DNA of 64,000 nt from Cafeteria roenbergensis. Lineage: Eukaryota; Sar; Bigyra; Bicosoecida; Cafeteriaceae. Within the stretch, counting starts at the first letter, position 1. Each line of letters begins with the position of its first letter. A program made the position numbers and the translations under genes. This document shows, piece after piece, positions 21,193-31,355 of the stretch. Under the pieces are notes generated by a model that was not told the origin of the DNA, made no database searches, and was given only the letters and a program-made list of their open reading frames with translations. The stretch covers positions 496,001-560,000 of the forward strand of contig VLTN01000009.1 of the NCBI GenBank assembly GCA_008330645.1, given 5' to 3'.

Positions 21193-21724
21193 AGAGACAC
21201 CAGCGGCAGGCTGCGCCCGCTTGCTCCCGCCCCCGTGACGTCCTGTCTGGACTGCAGCTGGGAGTGGTTTGCCTCCGTCTGCCATCCAGTGCGCGCGCCG
21301 TACGGCCTGCGATGGTGTGGGCGAATGCCCGGCTGGCCGGGTGAGCCCAGAAGACATTGGGGCTTTGTTTCCGAAGCATGACGCAATTTCCGCGTGTGCT
21401 GTCCACGCGTCGGGCATTCTGGCGCCCCCAAGACACACACACCACACACGCACGCACACGCCGCTGGCTTGCGAACTCGCGCCTCCGCCACGAGCTGCTC
21501 TCGAGCGCTTGAGGCAGCTGCTGGGGTGCGCGAGGGGCTGAGGCCGGCAGAGCCGGGGCTGGCATGCTCGCCCCCCAGCTGCGGCCACTCTCGCGCTCTC
21601 TCCCTCCTTCTCTCGGACTTTTCGGGGGCACGAGTGCCCAGCTCGTCGTGCGCGCTCACAGGGGCACCGCTCTGCCTGGTTGCCGGGAGCTGTGGCCAGG
21701 CCCCAAGCGCCTGCGCACGCTGCC
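21193..21724. other. Intergenic, 3' flank of NAA25 and promoter of ALG3
   Basis: A 532-bp gap between two genes on the same strand. It has a CA-rich tract (about 21430-21465) but no supported ORF or RNA gene. The ALG3 promoter must lie here. Confidence 0.5.
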
Positions 21725-23074
21725 ATGCTTGCAGAGCTGAAGGGAGCAGCCGCCGGGCTTGATTCCGCCCTCCGCCTGCGGCTTTCGACGCCGCTGTACG
21801 TGGCGCTCGTGGCAGCATGGGTCGCGTTCGAGGTGCGCTCGTCGATGGACGCTGTGGGGGGAGCAGAGTCTTTCATCTTTGACTGGGACGCCTATATGGA
21901 GCAAGCCTTCATGGTGGAGCAGGGCGAGACGAACTACAGTCTGATCCGAGGCGACACCGGGGCGCTCGTCTACCCCGGCGGGCACGTCGCCATCCACGTG
22001 GCCATGCGGAGGGGCTTCGACTGGAACTGCGCGAACTGGACGACCGAGCACGCGCACTCGCTGCACACCAAGCCGGAGGGCTATGCACACCGGACCCACC
22101 GCCCCAATGAGACAATCCGCCGCGTCCAGACGCTATACGTTGGCGTGTACGCCCTGAGCTTGGCCGTGGCGGCAGGGCTGTACCGCGTTGCGGGCGTGTC
22201 GTGGGCGTGGCTGCCGCTGCTGTCGCTGGGCACGCGCGCGCGGAACATCTACGGCCTGGGCCTCTTCAACGACGGCTGGGCGATGCTGTTCGCGCATGCA
22301 GGCGTACTTGCGGCCGGCTTGGACTGGTGGGGAGTGGCGACGGTGCTCCTGAGCGCGGGCGTCTCAGTGAAGATGAACGTCGTTTTGTTTCTGCCGGCGT
22401 TTGGCGTGCTTGTGCTGAGGCGCCACGGCTGGCGGGGCGTGGTGTGGCTGGGGTCGCTTGGTGCCGCAGTCCAAGCCGCCGTGGGCTTGCCATTCCTGCT
22501 GTCTGCCCCGAAGGACTACATCGCGGGGGCGTTCAACCTGGGGCGACTGTTCACGCATCGCTGGTCCATCAACTGGCAGCACGTCCCCGAGGACGTGTTC
22601 GGGTCCGAGGCCTTCCGAACGGCGCTTCTGGTCGGCCACCTGGCGATGCTCGTCGGGCTCGGGCTGTCGCAGTGGCGCCTGGTCGGCGACACGGCCGCTG
22701 CCAAGTCAGGCACGTCACTGCAGGGGGCGATGGTTGTGCGCTCGCTGCTGCTTTGCAACTTTGTTGGCGTAGTGTTCGCGAGGTCGCTGCACTACCAGTT
22801 CCTGGTGTGGTACTGGGCCGCGCTTCCTGTGCTGGCGGGGTCCACGAGGCTGCCGATGCTGGTCATGGCGCCGGTCGTGTACTACTTGGAGCGAGCGTGG
22901 AACGTGCACGAGCCCGAGCCGTGGTCGGCGGCGGCCATTGCGGCCTGCCACCTGATCATCCTCGCCGCGCAAGCGCTGGCCCCCAAGCTGCGGCCGGATG
23001 CCATGGCCGCGCGCAGCCGCGTGGGAGCGGCGCTTGTGGCGTGGGTGCCGGCAGGGCTGCTTGGGTTCAAGTGA
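21725..23074 (+). CDS. ALG3: Dol-P-Man:Man5GlcNAc2-PP-dolichol alpha-1,3-mannosyltransferase
   Basis: ALG3 adds the first lumenal mannose, from dolichol-phosphate-mannose, to the Man5 lipid-linked oligosaccharide in the ER membrane. The 449-residue, intronless product has the family length and motifs: FDWDAYMEQAFMVEQGETNY then GDTGALVYPGGHVAIHV; YGLGLFNDGWAMLF; VSVKMNVVLFLPAFGVLVLR; GLPFLLSAPKDYIAGAFNLG; HRWSINWQHVPEDVF; and NFVGVVFARSLHYQFLVWYW. About ten hydrophobic segments give a polytopic membrane protein. The ATG at 21725 precedes the first membrane helix directly (LYVALVAAWVAFEV); the frame stays open a little further upstream but without an ATG. Presence of ALG3 implies a full-length N-glycan donor beyond Man5. 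Confidence 0.95.
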   Translation: MLAELKGAAAGLDSALRLRLSTPLYVALVAAWVAFEVRSSMDAVGGAESFIFDWDAYMEQAFMVEQGETNYSLIRGDTGALVYPGGHVAIHVAMRRGFDWNCANWTTEHAHSLHTKPEGYAHRTHRPNETIRRVQTLYVGVYALSLAVAAGLYRVAGVSWAWLPLLSLGTRARNIYGLGLFNDGWAMLFAHAGVLAAGLDWWGVATVLLSAGVSVKMNVVLFLPAFGVLVLRRHGWRGVVWLGSLGAAVQAAVGLPFLLSAPKDYIAGAFNLGRLFTHRWSINWQHVPEDVFGSEAFRTALLVGHLAMLVGLGLSQWRLVGDTAAAKSGTSLQGAMVVRSLLLCNFVGVVFARSLHYQFLVWYWAALPVLAGSTRLPMLVMAPVVYYLERAWNVHEPEPWSAAAIAACHLIILAAQALAPKLRPDAMAARSRVGAALVAWVPAGLLGFK

Positions 23075-23248
23075 TCCGCGCCCAATTCGCCGATGGCGCT
23101 GCCAGCAAACGGGTGGCCAGCTACCCCGGAGCACTCGCACCCGGCCAGCCCGCATCGTGCGGACGAGCTCTCACACAGTAACGCAACGCAACGTCGCTGG
23201 CTCCGGCGACGCACAGAGCTCCGGGAAACGCAGCCCCGCTCCTCGCGC

Positions 23249-24508
23249 TCAGTACGGCGTAAACTTTGTGCTGCGAACAGGTGCAATCAGGCCTGCCGTG
23301 GCCGTCGGCTCCAAGAACACCTTCCGTAGCGGCAGTTTTCCCCTGGTTCCGCGGGGCACCGACGATGCTGGCTGGGCGCGCTCGTGTGTCACCGCGGCTC
23401 TTCCGGAGCCCGGCGAGGTTGCCCCCGGACCTGTGCGCCTCAAGTCGCTCGTGATCTGCGGACCAAGCACAGTTGCGCCGGCTGCAGTCGTTCCCAGGCT
23501 CCCACCGGCACCAAACATAGGGGTGAAGGATCCGGCAGCCCCGTCCAAGGCCGAGCCTTGCTGCATGGCGTCCGTCGCTTCCGTCGACCCCCACCGAAAC
23601 GGGTCGTCTCTTCCCGCACGCAATCCGGCGCCTGTGGCGCCGGGAATCTGTCCGCGAGCCGTCGCCTGGGCCGGTGTGGGCCGGCGAAGGGCGCCAGTGG
23701 GAACCGACTTGGGAGGGGCGGCCATGGCCTGCAGCATCTCGGCGTGGGCTTCGGGCGTGAGCTTCGACGAGATGGCGTGGTACTCCTGCGCGGCGCGAAC
23801 CGCCACCACTTGCTCCTTCTCCGGCGCTGGGATGTTTCGAAACTCCATCGCGCGAGCCGCGAGAGATGTTCCCAGGTCGTGGACGCCCCCGAGGAACTCT
23901 CGCATCGGGACCCCGTGGTAGTAGTCGAGCGTTGTGGTCTTGGGCCGAGGAACGCCCCGGCGCCGGGTGTCGAAGTTCGGGAGCAGCGGTGCCTGGGCGT
24001 TGTCAACCGCCAAGCACGTGCGCAGCTTGGTTTGGTTTGCTGGGCTCGTCCACGGCCCTGCCTGCCGGCGTCCGGTTGCCTGTGTCGCTGCTGCATCGAA
24101 GGACGAATTGAAGCCGCGCGCACTGGACCCAAACCCGGTCCCGCTCAAGCCTCGCCCCGCCGACACTGCCATCCGCCCGCCACCCCCGAGGGTTCCGCTG
24201 CGAAGCACGGCAGCTGAGCCGGTCGTGGCGGGGCGGTCCGGCATGTCCCGCTCCAGGTGCCGGGACATGCGAAACCCTGCGGCGGGCGTTCGCCGACCGG
24301 CTGCGCCACTCGCAGCTGTCGCTGGCCGTCGGAGGGACACGGTGGCCGCAAGGCGGGAGAGCGTGTCGGCCTCAGCCGAGTGCCGCTTGCCAGGGGAGGT
24401 CCCTGGCCGCAGGGCGTTGCGCGGCTTGGGGCTCATGGCGGCCATGCGCAGGTGGTCAGCATCCACGTCCATCGGCGTGAGCGCCGACTCGGACAAGTGC
24501 GAGCGCAT
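23249..24508 (-). CDS. Basic hypothetical protein
   Basis: I do not recognise it. The single exon gives 419 residues starting at ATG (MRSHLSESALTPMDVDADHL). The N-terminal half is Arg/Ser/Thr/Gly-rich and looks disordered. The most protein-like core is around residues 175-265, with PLLPNFDTRRRGVPRPKT, LDYYHGVPMREFLGG, RAMEFRNIPAPEKEQVV and a helix ending AHAEMLQAM. The C-terminus is again Gly/Ala/Thr-rich and ends VRSTKFTPY. There is no signal peptide, membrane helix or known motif. Its basic, low-complexity ends with a short conserved-looking core resemble many cytoskeletal or flagellar accessory proteins, but that is only an impression. It sits head-to-head with NOP9 and tail-to-tail with ALG3. 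Confidence 0.6.
   Translation of the reverse strand: MRSHLSESALTPMDVDADHLRMAAMSPKPRNALRPGTSPGKRHSAEADTLSRLAATVSLRRPATAASGAAGRRTPAAGFRMSRHLERDMPDRPATTGSAAVLRSGTLGGGGRMAVSAGRGLSGTGFGSSARGFNSSFDAAATQATGRRQAGPWTSPANQTKLRTCLAVDNAQAPLLPNFDTRRRGVPRPKTTTLDYYHGVPMREFLGGVHDLGTSLAARAMEFRNIPAPEKEQVVAVRAAQEYHAISSKLTPEAHAEMLQAMAAPPKSVPTGALRRPTPAQATARGQIPGATGAGLRAGRDDPFRWGSTEATDAMQQGSALDGAAGSFTPMFGAGGSLGTTAAGATVLGPQITSDLRRTGPGATSPGSGRAAVTHERAQPASSVPRGTRGKLPLRKVFLEPTATAGLIAPVRSTKFTPY
24241..24270. repeat. Perfect 10-bp inverted repeat with 10-base spacer
   Basis: Arms GCATGTCCCG and CGGGACATGC lie inside the coding region of the basic hypothetical protein. This may be chance. Confidence 0.9.
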
Positions 24509-24742
24509 TGCGGTGGGCGCTTCAGTCGCGCTGCTCCGAACCCGGGGCTGGCCGTGCGGGAGGCAAGGGCCGCGCCGCTGGCAGGCAGTGGCGGGAGCGG
24601 GGCGCGCGCCTGTGATTGCTGTTCGTTTCGCACCCGATCACCTGGGCCGGCTTGGCAGCCCTCGCTTGCGGCTCTGCCCTCAGGGTTCTTGGCTTGCACC
24701 GCTGCTGCAGAGCACTTTGGCATCCGCCCGAGTCGCGCGGCC
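24509..24742. promoter_or_regulatory. Shared upstream region of a head-to-head gene pair
   Basis: A 234-bp gap between the ATGs of the basic hypothetical gene (minus) and NOP9 (plus). No motif is identified. Confidence 0.4.
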
Positions 24743-27700
24743 ATGGAGGCAGCCGAAGGCGCGAGCGAGCGCCCAGGCTTCAAGCGGTGAGCAAGGCGGG
24801 CGCGGCACTGCGAGGTTAGGCGCGACAACTTGCCGCGGCGCGGCGCAGGCGGCCCGAGTTCCGTGGCTCTGCACCACTTGGACACTGGCCACGACGCGCG
24901 CCCGGCCGGTCTGGGGGCGAGGATGCAGCCGACGAACGCTGCGCCCGCGCTGCCGCCCCGTTTCTGGCTGCGCCCCTCGCGCGGTGGCGCGCGCCAGCCG
25001 CCGCAGACGCGACTGCGTCGCGCGAAAATCTCGCGGTCGAGAGTTGCCATTGCGCCTCCTCGCAGGCCCCGCAAGCCGGAGGATGACACGATCGCGTACT
25101 TTCGCGGCCTCGAGGTCCCTCTCCGATCCGAGGACGACCTGGAGGCCCGAGCTGCTCTGGTGGAGAACTTGTTTGAGGAGATCAGCCTGCGCGAAGCGAG
25201 CCTCGCGACGCACCGCAAGTGCTCCGTGCTCATCGAGGCCGCGCTGCGGCTGGCGTCGCCCCGGTGCGTTGTGGAAGTAGCGGAGAGGATGCTCCCCTAT
25301 TGTGGATTCCTGGCCTCCGACCGCTATGGCTCCCACGTGCTCCAAACAACGGTGGGCCTCTTGCTCGGCTGCGCCCGCGCCGGCGGCCAGGCAGAAGAGG
25401 AGGACGACGCGGAGGACGAGGGCGGGGCGGCCAAGGACGGCGCTGCTGCCGATGGTGCCCCCAAGGGAAGCATCTCGCAGCGCGCCGCAGCCGTCGGCGT
25501 GAAGCTGTTCGAGGTGCTAGTGAGGTCGGGTTTCTGGGACGTGGTGTACGAACAGAGCGGCGCGCACGTGCTCCGAACACTTCTTTCGTCGCTTCTGGGC
25601 CACGACGAAGAGGCAGGCAGGCGGGTTGCCGCCAAGACCAAGCCCACGAGCGCCCAGGCCGGCGACGAGGCCGACGCCGACGCGGCGGGCGCAGACTCGG
25701 ACCGGGAGGAGGACGCCGCAGGGAAGGCCGCAGTGCGAGCGGCTGAGGTGGCAGCCAAGCGGCGCGGATCAGCAGGCAAGGGTATGCGGAAGCGCCAGGG
25801 GGGCGGCGGCTCGGCCGAGGAGCACGCGGCAGCGGCAGCGGCGACTGCCGCCGTGGAGGTCGCCAAGTCCGACCCAGAGGCGGCCGTTGCGATCCAGGGC
25901 TCGGGGCAGGTGCTGGGCGTGCCCCCCGAGTGGTCGGCCGCGGCGGCGGAGTGGGCAGGCCTGCTGGCTGCGAGCGGCAGCGACGCGATGGACGCCGCTT
26001 CGGCCCTCGCCGCCTGCGGCTTCATCACGCACGCCCTGGACCGGTGGCGCGCCGCCAGCCGCCTGGTGCGCACCTCGGTGAACCGCGCGGCCCGCGCAGC
26101 CGCCAAGCGCGACAACCACGGCGGGGAGCCCGAGGGCACGGCCGAGGCCCGCGAGTGGGCCGTGGGCGTGGACAGGGCCACTGATGCTGTGTGCCTGACC
26201 CTCCTCGGCTGGCCCGTGCCGCCCGAGCTCACAGGCGAGGACTATGCCGCGGACGAGGCGGCGTGGCTCGGGTGGCTCTCCGCCGGGCCCGACGCCACCG
26301 TCGCCGAGCGCCTGGCCACCGACCGCGTCACCAGCCGGGCCGCGGAGGCCGCTCTGCGCAACTGCAGCCGCAGGTCTCTCTCGCTGGGCGTGTGTCGCCG
26401 CCTGCTGCTTCCCAGCGGCGTGGCCCGCGAGCTCGACGCCAAGGACGGGGCCTCGGCCCCGGCCCCCAGCGGCAAGGGCGTCCTCTCAGCCGGCCTCTTC
26501 GTGAAGCTGGCCACCCACCACATGGGAAACTTCGTGGCCCAGGCCGCCCTTGCGGCGGTGTGCGGGGCCAGCGCCGGCGACGCCATGTCCGCCCAGGAAG
26601 CCGGTGCCGGCATGGCGCCCTCCCGCCCCGTGCTGGCCGACGAAGCGGCGTCCCTCATCGACGTTCTCACGCCCGCCCTCGGCACCGTCCTCGTCTCCCG
26701 CCTCGACGGCGTGGTTTGGCGCGTGGCTCAGGCCGCGGCATCCCTGGGCTCGCTCCCGACGGGGCAGAGGCTCCAGGAGGGCGTGGTCGCCGCGCTGGTC
26801 GGGTCCGTGCCCGCCACAGGCGGGCCTCGCCTGCTCCCGCCCGCGGCCCGGCTCGCAGTCTGGCTGATGGACGCGGACGGGTGGCGCACGGGCGGTGCGG
26901 GTGCCAACGACGGCTCCTCTCGTGAAGACGGAGCGGCCTCGAGCCACGGCCCGCGCTCCCGCTCGCGCGGAGGCCGCAAGGGCGGCGCGCCGTCTCGCGG
27001 CACGCCCGTGTCCGCCGCCGGTATCAAGGTCGTGTCTGTCTGCGCTGCCTGCTTCCGCCCCCCAGTGCAGCGGCCCCTCGTGGAGAGTCTGGCCTCTGTC
27101 CCTGCCGACATGCTCGTCAGCATCGCGCGCTCGCCTTGGGGCAGTCGCCACCTTCTCGAGCCCCTCCTCAGCCTCACGGGCCCCAAGATGGGCTGGGTTT
27201 CCGTTCGCCTCGGTCGCACGCTGCGCTCCAAGTGGGCCGACCTTGCCCAGGACCGCATGTCCGCGTGGGTGGTCAGCCGCGCATTCGAGGCGGGAGACAG
27301 CCACATGAAGGAGCGCATCGCGGCGGCGCTCATCCCGGCCGAGCGCGCTCTGCAAGGCACCCCCTTTGGCCGAAAGATTGCAACGGCAGTCAAGCTGGAC
27401 CACTTCCAGTCTCACAGGGCCTCGTGGAGGCAGGCCGTGCAGCAGGCCAGCAAGCGCGAGTCCACCATTCGTGCTCTCGTCGACGAGGTGGACAAGGCCG
27501 CAGAAAAGGCTGTCCAGGCAGTGTCTCGCCCCGCCAAGCCCGCCGCTGCGAGCGCCGCAGAGCCAGCAAGAGCCGCACCCGCGCAAGCTGCGGCAGCCTC
27601 AGCGGCCGACTCGGACAGCGACGACGCCGAGTCCGCGGACTCGGACTCGGACTCGGACTCGGACGACAGCGACAGCGATTCTGACGCTGCGGAGGAGGAG

Positions 27701-28564
27701 AACGAGGCCGGCGAGCAGCAGCAGCAAATTCCTGCCGCGGCTGCGGCGCAAGCCCCCGGACCTGCCACCAACGCCGCGTCTGAGCAGGCCTCCCGGGACT
27801 CCTCCGACTCGGACGACTCGGACGAGTCAGATGAGGACGATGACGATGATGTGCCTGTGCAGCGCGGCGAGTCCGCTGCGTCCCGTGCCGGCCGCGTGGT
27901 GGCCACGCTCGACGCCGCCCAGGCCGACCCGTTTGCCACGCTGCTCCGCGGCGCCACCATCGGGCAGCGCGCCGCAGAGGCGGAGTCCAGCAGCGAATCC
28001 GAGGACGACTCTGACGACGAAGATCATGCCGGTGGCCGTGCAATGAAGCGGCCCCGCGAGGCAGAGGACGAAGACGGGCAGGCGGAGGACAAGGAAGAGG
28101 AGGACAAGCCAGCGGCAGCGTCGCGGGCCGGCCGCCGTCGCGCAGGCGAGGCAATCAGACTCGCTCTGTCCACACAAGCAGGAGTCGGCGCCCCCTCGGC
28201 GACCGAGCCTGCACAGCCGGCCGCAGCAGCGGCTGCTCCGGGAGCCATGGCGTTCCTGTTTGGAGGCGAGGGGAAGGTCCCCCCCAAGGCGCTGCCGCAG
28301 CGGCGGGAGCCCAAGGCCAAGCGACCTCGCGTGGACGAGCAGCGCGGCAGTCAGCGCGGCAAGCACGGCGGGGGCAAGGCCAGCGATGCGCCGCCTGGCA
28401 AGGGCAAGCGTGCCCAGGCCCGCCTCGCAAAGGCAGCAGCCATCGCGGCCTCCCAGCCTGAGAAGAAGAAGCACCGTGGCAAGCGAGGCGGCAAGCGCAG
28501 GACCAAGTCGGGCGCGGACAGCGCGACTGGGGCTGCGGCCGCATCCGACGCGGGGACCGAATGA
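24743..28564 (+). CDS. NOP9: Nucleolar Pumilio-repeat protein NOP9-like
   Basis: NOP9 binds pre-18S rRNA through Pumilio-like repeats and is needed for small-subunit biogenesis in the nucleolus. Exon 1 (24743-24786, MEAAEGASERPGFK) joins by a phase-2 intron (24787-25065, GTGAGC...CGCAG, 279 bp) to exon 2 (25066-28564), giving 1,180 residues. Family features: the N-terminal DDTIAYFRGLE; PUM repeats such as GFLASDRYGSHVLQTTV, FWDVVYEQSGAHVLRTLL, LATHHMGNFVAQAALAAV and IARSPWGSRHLLEPLLSL; then AQDRMSAWVVSRAFE and GTPFGRKIATAVKLDHFQ, typical of the NOP9 C-terminal repeats. Yeast and human NOP9 have about 640-670 residues. The excess is acidic or Ala-rich loops and a long tail with Asp/Ser tracts (a GACTCG hexamer repeat near 27640) ending in Lys/Arg-rich nucleolar-type signals (KKKHRGKRGGKRR). 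The spliced start removes a long unlikely N-terminus. Confidence 0.85.
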
Positions 28565-28909
28565 GAGACTGCCGGCAAAGTTGCGTGGCCATTTCCGGTC
28601 AATGCTTGCTTGCCGCGACGAGCGCTTCCACCGTCGCGACCGGTTGAGCGTCCACGGGGGCTCAGCATCGGCCCACGCATCACCACGTTGTGCTTCGGCT
28701 TGGTGTTGCGAGTGACAAGGAAGAACGCTCGAGCGAACGCGCGAGGCTGCGATTGAGGACATATGCTTCTGCCTCGGCCCGCCCCCCACACACTCGAATG
28801 GAGCCTCGCTTGCTGCGCGCCCGAACGGGAGCGGTGGCAGGCAGCGCGCGGAGGGACCAGAATAAACGCCGCCCTGCACGGCCGCTCAGCTGCCTGGACC
28901 ACAGCCAGT
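28565..28909. other. Intergenic between converging NOP9 and ALAS
   Basis: A 345-bp gap holding both 3' flanks. No ORF, RNA gene or repeat is evident. Confidence 0.55.
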
Positions 28910-31156
28910 TTAGGAGCGGGCGGACATCGTCTGCTGCTGCAGGACGGAGTCGGAGTCCTCCTCGATTTCGCCACACGCCCCGTCCGACTGGCAGCTGACG
29001 CGCTCCCCGCAGCGAGGGCAGGACTCGATTGCTGCGTCGGTCGCGTCGTCGTCCACGAGGGCCGTGGCCAGCGCGCGGGCGTGCTGGATCAGCTCCTCGT
29101 CGCTGACGGACTCCTGCTCGAGGGAGGGGCCAGCGTAGCGCACGACGGGCAGGTGCTCGTCGTCGGACAGGGGGAGGGACTCGCGGATGGCGGTGGGGCA
29201 AGCGCGGCTGCGCTTGATGTCGAGACGGTTGAAGACGTCCTCGAGACCCGCCACCAGGGCACGCATGTGGGTGAGCGTGTGGAAAGGGGTGGCAGTCATG
29301 CGGAGGCGCTCGGTCCCGCGAGGCACGGTGGGGAAGTTGATGGGCTGGACGTAGATGTTGTGGTCGGCCAAGAGGATGTCCGAGGCCATCTGGGCCTTGC
29401 GGGCATCGCCAATGAGCAGCGGGACGATGTGGGACACGCTGTCGAGGAGGGGAAAGCCTGCATCGACGAGCATGCGCTTGAGGTACTGCGCGTTGGCGTG
29501 CATGATGCGCCGCTCCCAGTTGGACTCCTTGAGGTGGCGCACAGAGGCGGCAGCGCCCGCGGCCACCATGGGAGGGATGGAGGTGGTGAAAATGAAGCCG
29601 GACGCCTGGAGCCGCATGGCGTCCACCATGGCGGCAGAGCCGGCGACGTAGCCGCCCATGAGGCCGTAGGCCTTCCCGAGGGTGCCGGTGATCATGGTCA
29701 GGCGGCCGAGCACGCCGTCGCGCTCCGCAATACCAGCGCCGCGGTCGCCGTAGAGGCCGACTGCGTGGACCTCATCGCAAAAGGTCATGGCCCCGAACTC
29801 GTCAGCGAGGTCGCAGATCTCCTCCAGGGGGGCGACGGTGCCCTCCATGCTGTTGACGGATTCGAAGGCGATGAGCTTCGGCGCGTCCGCGGGGAGGGAC
29901 TCCAGGACCTTGCGGAGGTGCCCAAGGTCGTTGTGGTTGTACACATGGCGCTCGGCTCCGGAGTGGCGGATGCCCTGGATCATCGACGCGTGGTTCATTG
30001 CGTCGGAGAGGATGATGAGGCCCGGGAACATCTTGGGGAGCGTGGAGAGGACGGCTTCGTTGCAAACATAGCAGCTCGTGAAGAGGAGCGCCGATTCGGT
30101 GCGGTGCAGGTCTGCGAGCTCGCGCTCTAGCTCAACGTGCCAGCGCGAGGTGCCCGAAATGTTGCGGGTGCCGCCGCTGCCCGCCCCTGTGGACCACAGA
30201 GCGTCGTTCACGGCCCCTAGCACAGTGGGGTGCTGTCCCATTCCAATGTAGTCGTTGGAGCACCAGCCTGTGACGGGGCGCGCCGAGCGCGCGTCGGCGG
30301 GGGGCGGAACAGCCGATGTGGCTCCCAGTGGGGTGTCCTCCGCCAGGTCTTTGTCGTCCCTCGCCGTCTCGAAGAGCGTGGTCGCAGGGAAGGAGCCGGC
30401 GTGGCGCTCGAGCTCGCGGAACAGCCGGTAGCGGCCTTCCCCGCGGATGGTGCGGATGGACGAGCGAAACCCAGCCTCGTACTTGTCCTGGCGCGGCGGC
30501 AGCGGCGGGGACACGGTCCGCGGCAGCACAACGCCCTCGTCAACCAACGGCTCGTGGCGGGCTGCGATGGCAAGGGGGGTTGGGCGAGAGGATGGGGCTG
30601 TGGTCGGACGCGCCAGCGAAAGTTCCCGCGCGCCGTCGGCCCGTTTCCGCCGCGGGGACGCCACTGACCCCGGGAGCGCCACGGGGCTCGGCGCGGAACG
30701 CGCGAGTCCTTCGAACCGCGTGGCGCCGCCCACGTGTGGCAGGGCGCGGCCGAGGTCGCGCCCCCTCACGGGCGGGAGCAGGGGCGGCCGAGGCGCCGCG
30801 CGCGTCACGCGTCGCAGCGGCCGCCGCGGGGCGTGCAACTTTCAGTCCTGACACGCTCGCGATCGCGACGCTTCGCTTGCTGGCCGCCGCCCGCCCGGCG
30901 GGCGGGCGCGCAGCCTCCCCACCGCTCGCATCTCACCTTCGTCCGCGGGGGCGTCCGCGACGGCGTGGTCGGGCACCCGCACCAGGCCTGCCGCGAGGGG
31001 CTTGCCGTCCGCCGCCAGTGCGGGGTGCGCAGCTGCCGGCCCTGCGGCCTGCATGTGGGGGCAGTGCTTGGCCATGGCCGTCATTCCTGGGAGCACGGCG
31101 TTCTGGGAGGCCGACCCGAGGGCCTTGCGGAAGGGGCAGCGCATCGCGGCGGCCAT
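28910..31156 (-). CDS. ALAS: 5-aminolevulinate synthase, mitochondrial
   Basis: ALAS condenses glycine and succinyl-CoA to 5-aminolevulinate with PLP, the first step of heme synthesis in non-photosynthetic eukaryotes, in the mitochondrial matrix. Exon 1 (30937-31156) starts at an ATG and carries two Cys-Pro heme-regulatory motifs, Cys7-Pro8 (MRCPFRK) and Cys32-Pro33 (KHCPHM). A phase-1 intron (30562-30936, GTGAGA...CGCAG, 375 bp) leads to exon 2 (28910-30561), giving 623 residues. Catalytic-core motifs: [57 protein letters not shown] with the PLP lysine at about 370, FTTSIPP and [17 protein letters not shown]. Beyond the core is a C-terminal extension ending with a Cys cluster ([11 protein letters not shown], then GACGE). 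The heme motifs suggest feedback by heme on import or activity. The gene is divergent with NTMT. Confidence 0.95.
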
Positions 31157-31355
31157 GGCGTCCGGTTCTCAAGTACCTGGCCAAGCCGCCGCTGCTGCTG
31201 CCAAGCTTCCGACGGCCGAGGCAGAGCAGGGGGGGCGGCAGAGCCGCGGGGCAGCTTGCTGTTGATGACGACTGCAGCCTCCGCCCAGGCGCAGGCGCGC
31301 GCCGCACCCCACACGGCGACAGCCGGGTGCCCCCGCGCGCCGTGGGGCTTGCCCG
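31157..31355. promoter_or_regulatory. Shared upstream region of a head-to-head gene pair
   Basis: A 199-bp gap between the ATGs of ALAS (minus) and the methyltransferase (plus). No motif is identified. Confidence 0.4.

Noticed and set aside
30562-30838. N-terminal extension of ALAS beginning at a TTG codon
   Set aside because: No ATG starts this frame. A phase-matched intron ends at 30562 and links to an upstream exon with an ATG and heme-regulatory motifs.
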